Positions 1 to 4,538 of a stretch of DNA of 9,726 nucleotides are shown one piece after another. The DNA is taken from the NCBI GenBank assembly GCA_002478245.1, contig DLMW01000031.1, positions 1 through 9,726 on the forward strand. The letters run 5' to 3'. The notes under the pieces are model-generated. The model had not been told where the DNA came from and did no database searches. It worked only from the letters and a program-made list of their open reading frames with translations. Every line of letters starts with the position of its first letter. Within the stretch, counting starts at the first letter, position 1. The stretch comes from a bacterium UBP18_UBA7526 (GTDB lineage: Bacteria > UBP18 > UBA7526). Both the position numbers and the translations under genes were made by a program.

Positions 1-1395
1 ATTCTCATACTTCATCAAGAAGTTGAAGACATTCCCTCCGGCGCCACAATTTCCTACTACAAAATTGTGTGTGGTATAGGAGTGATCCTCAGCTACGGTT
101 AGATTATAGACATTCCCAATAAATTTCCTTCTTACAATTTTTTTAATTGGCAAAATTTGATAATCGAGACCGTTTATCTCTCTAATATCTGAAAAATGCA
201 ACTTAATATTCTCTTGCCATAGAATGGTGTAGGCAGTTTTATGTTTTGCTCTATCTATCTTATTCTCTACCCGGACCGTGGGGGAAATTCCCAATCTTAA
301 CAGAACATCCTTTAGTTGTTCAGCCAAAATTGGAGATACGGTGGTGATGGCCTTAAATTCTCTATCCTCTTTACACTTAGCAACCTTACCAGTATCTCCA
401 TCCCCTTTAAAGATAGCATCTAAAATCACCCTCTGTTTCTTAGGAGGCAGATTCTCTAGTTCAAAGGGGATATGTTTATTCTCTGCCCCTTTCCCACAAA
501 GATTCTCAAAGATGTTAGATAGTTTTGAATTGCCTGCGGTTATTTCTAAGCCAGTTTTGTTTGCCTTTTCCCTGATATGATGGGAAGTCTCTATCCGAAA
601 AATATCTTTGATAAGTTCTTCTATTTCCCGGGCAAATTTCTTTTCCTGGCTTCCTAGACTGAATCGGATATAGGCGCGATGATTACTCCCCTCTGCAATC
701 CAGTATCCAATTAACCTTAAAAATTTTTCATTGACCTTTATCTTGGTGGGAATAGGTCCTATCTCTGGCCCAAAATCACTCTCTCTGCGATCATAATACC
801 TCTCTAAATCTATAAATTCAACATCACCTATCTCTTGGCTAACGGGATAGAGTAGATAATCATTAATAGAGAGTTGAGTGGCTGGTAATTTTTCTATTTT
901 ATACTCTTTGAAGAATTTTGTGGGGCAGTCTAATCTGCATCGCCACTGGCAGATTCTAGTCTCCCGCCATTTATACTGACAATTCTTTGTCTTTATTACA
1001 AAGACTTCGTGATCTGTAGTTAAAATTACAGGTAGATTTGACTTACTGGTATGTATCTCTATAAGTTCCCCATTATAAGGTCTCCATAAGGTTCTCACAA
1101 CCGGCATAAATCTACCGCGATGGGTAAGAACCGATTCTCCTGACTGGATATCTTCAATCTTGTGAAAACCCTTCCTAGTCTTGATTAAAGCACCTGGCGG
1201 GAAACAGCCAAAACAATGGAAGATCTGCTTCTCGGGACTGACCATGAAGGAGGGGGTTCTCTCAGTATGGAAGGGGCATAATGCCTTGAAGTTCCTTCCT
1301 GCCTTCTTCAGGACAAGATAATCCCCAATAATAGAGACGATGTCATTCGCCTCCCGGATTCTATCCAAGAGCGCATCAGAGACCCGATCACTCAT
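1..1395 (-). CDS. dnaG: DNA primase DnaG, 5' part, interrupted by an intein; 3' end outside the window
   Basis: DnaG synthesises the RNA primers for replication. The frame is open from ATG at 1395 to the window edge; I translated it codon by codon and found no stop. The first 63 residues are a typical primase start: MSDRVSDALLDRIREAND, then the CHC2 zinc ribbon with C40-P-F-H43 and H60-C61-F-G63. At residue 64 the frame enters a 386-residue intein. Extein sequence resumes at base 48 with CGAGGNVFNFLMKYEN, the normal continuation of the ribbon. The spliced ribbon would read C40-x2-H43-x17-C61-x2-C64. GGAG six bases before the ATG is the ribosome binding site. The TOPRIM catalytic and helicase-binding domains lie beyond position 1 and cannot be seen. 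The gene sits 46 bases after the NIF3-like gene and is probably cotranscribed with it. Both the DnaG identity and the intein are strongly supported. Confidence 0.95.
   Translation of the reverse strand, partial: MSDRVSDALLDRIREANDIVSIIGDYLVLKKAGRNFKALCPFHTERTPSFMVSPEKQIFHCFGCFPPGALIKTRKGFHKIEDIQSGESVLTHRGRFMPVVRTLWRPYNGELIEIHTSKSNLPVILTTDHEVFVIKTKNCQYKWRETRICQWRCRLDCPTKFFKEYKIEKLPATQLSINDYLLYPVSQEIGDVEFIDLERYYDRRESDFGPEIGPIPTKIKVNEKFLRLIGYWIAEGSNHRAYIRFSLGSQEKKFAREIEELIKDIFRIETSHHIREKANKTGLEITAGNSKLSNIFENLCGKGAENKHIPFELENLPPKKQRVILDAIFKGDGDTGKVAKCKEDREFKAITTVSPILAEQLKDVLLRLGISPTVRVENKIDRAKHKTAYTILWQENIKLHFSDIREINGLDYQILPIKKIVRRKFIGNVYNLTVAEDHSYTTHNFVVGNCGAGGNVFNFLMKYEN
49..1206 (-). mobile_element. 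Intein with LAGLIDADG homing endonuclease inside DnaG
   Basis: This in-frame insertion of 386 residues is expected to excise itself from the primase precursor and ligate the flanks. Seen in the sequence: residue 1 is Cys in the N-terminal splice block CFPPGALIKT; block B is T63-T64-D65-H66; block F is VYNLTVAEDHSYTTHNF at residues 366-382, with H375; block G is VVGN, ending in N386 and followed by extein Cys. The penultimate residue is Gly, not the usual His. Two dodecapeptide motifs mark the endonuclease. Residues 76-94 carry four cysteines (C76, C86, C90, C94). The start and end are placed by the splice motifs and by the perfect return to DnaG sequence. All splicing nucleophiles are present and there is no stop or frameshift, so it looks active. 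Two sampled 60-base lines have 27% and 37% G+C, against 48% in a DnaG extein line; a third intein line has 43%. Confidence 0.95.
202..744 (-). other. LAGLIDADG (DOD) homing endonuclease domain of the intein
   Basis: The domain lies between splicing blocks B and F, roughly intein residues 155-335; its edges are estimates. The first dodecapeptide is LRLIGYWIAEGS (residues 163-174, acidic residue E172). The second is RVILDAIFKGDGD (residues 259-271, acidic residue D269). Each motif should place one metal-binding acidic residue at the active-site interface, and both are present, so the enzyme looks competent to cut an intein-free dnaG allele. The target would be the zinc-ribbon codons around the insertion point. 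This follows from the family; activity is inferred. Confidence 0.88.
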
Positions 1396-1401
1396 TATAA
1401 T

Positions 1402-1405
1402 CTCC
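1402..1405 (-). promoter_or_regulatory. Ribosome binding site of dnaG
   Basis: On the coding strand GGAG is followed by six bases and the ATG at 1395. It supports this start. It lies only nine bases downstream of the hairpin at 1415-1438, so folding of that hairpin could affect ribosome access. Confidence 0.7.
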
Positions 1406-1414
1406 AAGCCGCAA

Positions 1415-1438
1415 GCCTCAAGTTGTAAAACCTGAGGC
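1415..1438 (-). promoter_or_regulatory. Hairpin in the spacer before dnaG
   Basis: The transcript can form a 10-bp stem with a UUAC loop: arm GCCTCAGGTT, loop, arm AACTTGAGGC, including one G-U pair that is good only in the RNA of this strand. No run of U follows, so it is not a standard intrinsic terminator. It occupies most of the 46-base gap between the NIF3-like gene and dnaG. A role in mRNA processing, partial attenuation or translation control of dnaG is possible but inferred. Confidence 0.5.
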
Positions 1439-1441
1439 CAG

Positions 1442-2401
1442 TTACTTCTTATGCCTATAACGACGGAAGCCAGAGCAGGGAATGATGGTGAGTTTCTCCT
1501 TCCTCTCTATCTCATCGAATAAGAGGTTTAGTCCCAGGGTATCGCTTGCCATGTGGCCAGCAACAATGACATTGATATGGTGCTTCTCTGCTTCCTGATA
1601 GTGCTTCTCAGAGATGTGCATGCCCACAATGGTTCCTACCCCAGCAGTAGATAGCTTCTCAAAGATCTTCTCCGAACCCTCCGTTCCTCCAGTCATATCG
1701 ACAAATACCTTTCCCGCGCTCCTCTCCTTCTTTCCAATGATCACCTTGGGGCCGGCATTGTTCTTATTAGACTCTTCATACTCCGGAAACTCTTTTAAGA
1801 TCTCCAGCACCTCTTCCACAGTATCTGGTTTCTTTCTATCCATGACCCTCTTCAAGTAGCTGGCGACCATGTTATCCGCCGGGGTGTGGATGCAGAGGAA
1901 AGGGATATCAAGAAGCCGGGCCATATCTACTACCCGCATATGATTGACGGGAAGGACCTTCCTCTCCACTTCCTTTATCCTGGGTTCCAGTAGATCCTCA
2001 GCCACATTGATGGGGATGCCATACTGGGATAGGATCTGGGCCTGCATGCCCATCACCTCATAGAAGGAGGCATAGGCCCGGCCTGCCGGATGGTGGGAGA
2101 GGGCTAGATCTATCTTCTCACCCTTCTGGCGCAATCTATCTCCTAAGAGGAGCTCCCCCTCTCCGATGTCTATCCCGGCCAAGATGGTCTTGATCTCCTT
2201 ATTCGGATCTCCATAGAGTATCCTGGTATCGGTATAGGGATGGGAGAGTTTCTCTAAGTCGAAATCCCCCTTCTCTTCCTGGGATAACCTATCATATCCC
2301 TTCCTTCTTCTCTTAAGTTCCTTCTCCACCTCTCTCTTTCCTCTGGGGTCATTAGCCATCCCTCTTTCAACCGCCAGCCGATAGATCTCTTTTAATTTCA
2401 T
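1442..2401 (-). CDS. NIF3-like (YbgI/DUF34 family) metal-binding protein
   Basis: The protein has 319 residues and belongs to the NIF3-like dinuclear metal family, whose members form toroidal hexamers of poorly defined biochemical role. Visible family signatures are S-H103-H104-P, H172-T-P-A-D176-N in the middle, and G-H283-M-A-S-D287 near the C-terminus. These correspond to the metal-ligand stretches of the family; the last carries Asp where Glu is more usual. Residues 1-65 form a highly charged helical extension before the conserved core (ILAGIDIGEGE). It lacks the obvious PII-like insert of Bacillus YqfO, which is longer. The ATG at 2401 is preceded by AAGGAG at good spacing. It follows the CvpA-like gene by 15 bases and precedes dnaG by 46. 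In Bacillus a NIF3 homologue lies just downstream of the dnaG-sigA operon, so the association is familiar although the order differs. The family call is strong; function is unknown. Confidence 0.85.
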   Translation of the reverse strand: MKLKEIYRLAVERGMANDPRGKREVEKELKRRRKGYDRLSQEEKGDFDLEKLSHPYTDTRILYGDPNKEIKTILAGIDIGEGELLLGDRLRQKGEKIDLALSHHPAGRAYASFYEVMGMQAQILSQYGIPINVAEDLLEPRIKEVERKVLPVNHMRVVDMARLLDIPFLCIHTPADNMVASYLKRVMDRKKPDTVEEVLEILKEFPEYEESNKNNAGPKVIIGKKERSAGKVFVDMTGGTEGSEKIFEKLSTAGVGTIVGMHISEKHYQEAEKHHINVIVAGHMASDTLGLNLLFDEIERKEKLTIIPCSGFRRYRHKK

Positions 2402-2416
2402 AATTCACTCCTTTTT

Positions 2417-3025
2417 CTATTTTAAAACTTCTTTAAGCCTTTTTCCTACCCTTTTATATTCTGTAGCCACCTTTCTCATTCTCTCTTTAGCCTGGGGGGC
2501 CTTCCTAAAGAGGGCCTGATAGTCAAAGGAAGGTTTGACCTTCACTATTCCTCTATAGAGAGTGGGAGCGAGGTCAACTACTGGCCCAGCCAGAACTGTC
2601 TTATCGAATTCCTTTATTATTTTTTCCTTCAGGCTGGGGAGGGATGAGGAGAGGAGAAGGGAGGCGTTCAGAAGGAGGCTTAGGATGAGAGCCAGTTTCA
2701 GAATCCCAAATCCTCCTCCTCCAATAATGTCCAGCCATCTTATGGCCAAGAACCTAGTTGCCCGACGCAATAAGCGGCCCAAGAGATAACAGACTCCAGC
2801 AACGGCAAAGGAGATCAGAAGAAAACCCACGCCATTGGCTAGCATGAGCGGCCAATGGAAGAGGCTCACCAGGTAATTCCCTAAGGTTGGGAAGTAACGG
2901 AAGGCGATGATGACTGCTAAGACGATCCCCAGTAGCTGAAAGAACTCCCTGAAGAATCCCTTGAATAATCCTCTAATCAGGCCATAGGCCAAGACGATAA
3001 TGATTACCCCATCCAGCCAGCTCAT
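2417..3025 (-). CDS. CvpA-like integral membrane protein
   Basis: The protein has 202 residues and resembles the CvpA/colicin V production family. Four hydrophobic segments are visible, at about residues 4-22, 30-47, 62-84 and 101-126. They are followed by a basic, charged cytoplasmic-type tail (about 130-202). The N-terminus (SWLDGVIIIVLAYGLIRGLF, then KGFFREFFQLLG) matches the family pattern of Asp in the first segment followed by R/K-G-F. Family members are linked to colicin V export in E. coli, to envelope stress and to cell-surface traits, but the molecular role is not settled. The start at 3025 has a weak AAGG six bases upstream. That site and the start codon lie inside one arm of the inverted repeat described for the preceding spacer. 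It probably shares a transcript with the NIF3-like gene 15 bases downstream. Confidence 0.8.
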   Translation of the reverse strand: MSWLDGVIIIVLAYGLIRGLFKGFFREFFQLLGIVLAVIIAFRYFPTLGNYLVSLFHWPLMLANGVGFLLISFAVAGVCYLLGRLLRRATRFLAIRWLDIIGGGGFGILKLALILSLLLNASLLLSSSLPSLKEKIIKEFDKTVLAGPVVDLAPTLYRGIVKVKPSFDYQALFRKAPQAKERMRKVATEYKRVGKRLKEVLK

Positions 3026-3137
3026 TCCGCACCTTCTCCTTTATTCAAAAGTATTTGTCTATCTAACTATTTCTAATTATCTGATTTTTATGAGTCTTAT
3101 TTGATACATTTTAATGAATATAAAGAGGGTGCGGGAT
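3024..3137. repeat. AT-rich spacer bracketed by 14-bp imperfect inverted repeats
   Basis: The 112-base gap between yqeY and the CvpA-like gene is bracketed by two related arms: ATTCCGCACCTTCT at 3024-3037, and the reverse complement of ATCCCGCACCCTCT at 3124-3137. Twelve of 14 positions match. The 86 bases between them are strongly AT-rich and contain no gene or convincing promoter. One arm covers the CvpA start codon and the other abuts the yqeY stop. This could be a miniature element, a folded RNA spacer or chance. No target-site duplication is evident. Confidence 0.4.
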
Positions 3138-3142
3138 TCATC
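3129..3142 (-). repeat. Stop-codon repeat, copy at the end of yqeY
   Basis: Coding strand GATGAATCCCGCACC (bases 3143 down to 3129) contains the TGA of yqeY. The same motif with one change ends rsmE, and its first ten bases end rpsU. It overlaps the right arm of the inverted repeat at 3124-3137. Confidence 0.5.
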
Positions 3143-3623
3143 TCCCCTCTTCTGTTATTCGCGTTGATTCGCGTTTAATGAGTTTTTCCCTTACCATCTG
3201 ATTGACTACCTGACCATCTGCCCTTCCCCGAACCTTTCCCATGACAGCGCCCATTACCCTCCCCATATCCTTTAGGTCCCTTGCGCCTACCTCTTCAATC
3301 GTCTCCTCTATTAACTCCTTGAGCTCTTCTGGAGAGAGCTCTGGGGGCAGATATTCCTTGATGATCTCAAGCTCTCTTGTCTCCTTCTCCACCAGCTCTT
3401 CCCGCTTACCTTTCTTATATGCCTCAATTGACTCTTTCCTCCTCTTGGCTTCGAGCTTGAGGGCGCCCATGATATCAGACTCTTTCAATTCCTTATCTTT
3501 GCCTTTAGCGATCTCCAGGTTTTTAATCGCTGCCAAGAGAAGGCGGATGGTAGAGAGCCTCAAGGTCTCCTTTGCCTTTAAGGCCTTTTTCATATCCTCA
3601 TTCAGTCTCTCCTTTAATTTCAT
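3138..3623 (-). CDS. yqeY: YqeY/GatB-like protein
   Basis: The protein has 161 residues and is an all-helical YqeY-family protein, related to the tail domain of GatB, a subunit of the tRNA-dependent amidotransferase; its own role is not established. Signatures are LRLSTIRLLLAAIKNLE near residues 21-37, EYLPPELSPEELKELIEE at 90-107, and GRVMGAVMGKVRGRADG at 121-137. I place the start at 3623 because AGGAGGT lies eight bases upstream and the family begins MKLKERLNEDMKKALK. An in-frame ATG at 3683 would add 20 unrelated residues and has no ribosome binding site. The last residues, about 150-161 (KRESTRITEEGR), are not family-like: they are encoded by a dispersed repeat (3155-3174) plus the stop-codon repeat. 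The rpsU-yqeY pairing is common in bacteria. Confidence 0.9.
   Translation of the reverse strand: MKLKERLNEDMKKALKAKETLRLSTIRLLLAAIKNLEIAKGKDKELKESDIMGALKLEAKRRKESIEAYKKGKREELVEKETRELEIIKEYLPPELSPEELKELIEETIEEVGARDLKDMGRVMGAVMGKVRGRADGQVVNQMVREKLIKRESTRITEEGR
3155..3174 (-). repeat. Dispersed 2 x 10-bp repeat, copy A, inside yqeY
   Basis: Coding strand ACGCGAATCA-ACGCGAATAA is a dimer of a 10-bp unit. It lies in frame at the 3' end of yqeY, where it encodes part of the unconserved tail. Degenerate copies lie at 4089-4108 and 4136-4155. Confidence 0.5.
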
Positions 3624-3631
3624 CCCGTTAG

Positions 3632-3638
3632 ACCTCCT
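3632..3638 (-). promoter_or_regulatory. Ribosome binding site that fixes the yqeY start
   Basis: AGGAGGT on the coding strand is followed by eight bases and the ATG at 3623. It is the strongest such site near this gene and decides against the upstream ATG at 3683. Confidence 0.85.
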
Positions 3639-3725
3639 CTGAATCCCGTAAAATCCTTGGTTCTCCATAGACAATTTTTTCATTATTCAAAAAACACCAT
3701 TTGAGATACAAAGGTCTAAGGGGAC

Positions 3726-3959
3726 TCATCTTCTTCCTCTTTCCCTTCTCCTTTCTCTTCTCTCCCCTCGGGCACGGGCGAGTCTCTTCCTCCTGCGCTT
3801 CTCAGCCTCGATCATCTTCCTCCTGCGCTTCTCAGAGGGCTTCTCGTAATGCCTCCTCCTCTTTACCTCAGAGAGGATGCCCGATTTCTGAAGTTCCCTC
3901 TTAAACCTCCGCAGGGCCTCTTCAATAGACTCATGTTCTCTTACCTCTATCTTTGCCAT
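3726..3959 (-). CDS. rpsU: 30S ribosomal protein bS21
   Basis: The 77-residue bS21 protein binds the small ribosomal subunit near the anti-Shine-Dalgarno end of 16S rRNA and supports initiation. The signature is clear: SIEEALRRFKRELQKSGILS, then EVKRRRHYEKPSEKRRRK. The protein is longer than the Bacillus form (57 residues), because residues 43-60 contain a 10-residue tandem repeat of EKRRRK-type units and are followed by an almost purely Arg/Glu tail to residue 77. At DNA level the repeat is a 21-bp identical block at 3785-3805 and 3815-3835, period 30. The start at 3959 follows GGAGGT by eight bases. A 197-base leader separates it from the HIT gene. The TGA lies in the repeat motif also found at the ends of rsmE and yqeY. 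Confidence 0.95.
   Translation of the reverse strand: MAKIEVREHESIEEALRRFKRELQKSGILSEVKRRRHYEKPSEKRRRKMIEAEKRRRKRLARARGERRERRRERGRR
3785..3835 (-). repeat. 30-bp tandem duplication in rpsU
   Basis: A 21-base block is identical at 3785-3805 and 3815-3835, a period of 30 bases or ten codons. It encodes successive EKRRRK-containing decapeptides in the basic C-terminal part of bS21, so it lengthens the protein without breaking the frame. Confidence 0.85.
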
Positions 3960-4088
3960 TCATGAACACCTCCCTTGTCGCTCATTTCATTCGCTCCCCA
4001 TAGGGGAAACCCAAGGTTTTCCCTCCAGGGCGCTTCACTGTCACCCCTTCCTTAAGGATGATTTAATAATTTTTTGTGCTTCAGCTTT

Positions 4089-4108
4089 GAATTCGTATTG
4101 CTTCGTGT
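4089..4108 (-). repeat. Dispersed 2 x 10-bp repeat, copy C
   Basis: Coding strand ACACGAAGCA-ATACGAATTC. It lies 27 bases beyond copy B in the rpsU leader and has the same orientation as the other two copies. Confidence 0.4.
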
Positions 4109-4135
4109 TTGAGTTATCCTATATTTCTTGCCCAA

Positions 4136-4155
4136 CAGTTCGTATTGATTTGCGT
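4136..4155 (-). repeat. Dispersed 2 x 10-bp repeat, copy B
   Basis: Coding strand ACGCAAATCA-ATACGAACTG. It begins two bases after the HIT stop codon, much as copy A sits at the end of yqeY. Confidence 0.4.
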
Positions 4156-4156
4156 C

Positions 4157-4501
4157 TCAGCCGGGAGGCCAGCCGAGTCTCCTTCCTCCCAGGAGATGGA
4201 AATGGATGTGGAAGACCTCCTGGCCAGAATCTGGACCACAGTTGGCCACTACCCTAAAGCCACACTGGGCAGTAGATCTTTCCTTAGCTAACCTATCGGC
4301 CACTAAATAGATATGGCCGATCAGTTCCTTATCCTTATTATTTAAATCTAAGAGAGTGGGGATATGCTTCTTGGGGATGATCAAAAGATGGACTGGTGCC
4401 TGGGGGTGGATATCCTTTATGGCGATTAACTTTTTATCCTCGTATACCATCTCAGCAGGGATCTTTCTCTTTATGATTTTGCAGAAAAGGCACTCCTTCA
4501 T
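4157..4501 (-). CDS. HIT-family (HinT-like) nucleotide hydrolase
   Basis: The 114-residue histidine-triad protein is expected to hydrolyse purine nucleoside phosphoramidates or aminoacyl-adenylates as a small cytoplasmic dimer. The triad is H98-I-H100-F-H102-L-L, with H100 the likely nucleophile. C4-x2-C7 near the N-terminus is the metal-binding pair found in many bacterial members. NCGPDSGQEVFHIHFHLLGG and the C-terminal GWPPG are textbook. The length is normal and the protein complete. The start at 4501 is preceded by GGAGGGGAG. It follows mtaB by 37 bases, and a HIT gene next to mtaB and rpsU is usual in clostridia-like operons. Confidence 0.94.
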   Translation of the reverse strand: MKECLFCKIIKRKIPAEMVYEDKKLIAIKDIHPQAPVHLLIIPKKHIPTLLDLNNKDKELIGHIYLVADRLAKERSTAQCGFRVVANCGPDSGQEVFHIHFHLLGGRRLGWPPG

Positions 4502-4538
4502 CTCCCCTCCAAAATTATACAGAGTTTACAGTTTCCGG

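Larger units (their letters stand above)
3960..4156 (-). promoter_or_regulatory. rpsU leader, the longest spacer of the window
   Basis: The 197 bases between the HIT stop and the rpsU start hold several features. Two degenerate copies of the 10-bp-dimer repeat lie at 4136-4155 and 4089-4108. A weak promoter-like pair lies at 4086-4091 (TTCAAA) and 4063-4068 (TATTAA), 17 bases apart. A hairpin at 4004-4023 has an 8-bp stem with one bulge. A chain of overlapping mini-ORFs begins with ATG at 4001, 3990 and 3985. A strong GGAGGT precedes rpsU. It may be an internal promoter or control region for the ribosomal protein and the downstream primase genes. This is inference; none of the promoter elements is close to consensus. 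Confidence 0.35.

Noticed and set aside
278..580. Plus-strand open frame opposite the intein
   Set aside because: It lies wholly antisense to the intein, has no recognisable motif, and the intein frame explains the sequence.
1..1395. Apparent gene-free or degraded region at the left end
   Set aside because: The minus strand has no stop from 1395 to the edge; it is dnaG with an intein, incomplete only because the window ends.
1415..1438. Hairpin as a rho-independent terminator
   Set aside because: No U run follows on either strand, and dnaG begins just downstream.
3241..3642. Plus-strand open frame of 133 codons opposite yqeY
   Set aside because: It is a Ser-rich shadow of the Lys/Glu-rich helical gene on the other strand, with no family match that I can see.
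3624..3683. Upstream ATG that would lengthen YqeY by 20 residues
   Set aside because: No ribosome binding site precedes it and the extra residues are outside the family; AGGAGGT before 3623 fixes the start.
3155..4155. CRISPR array from the repeated 20-bp units
   Set aside because: Only three degenerate copies, irregular spacing, one within a gene, and no cas genes.
3960..4156. Small RNA or riboswitch in the rpsU leader
   Set aside because: Only one short bulged stem is visible and I recognise no known aptamer; kept as an uncharacterised leader.
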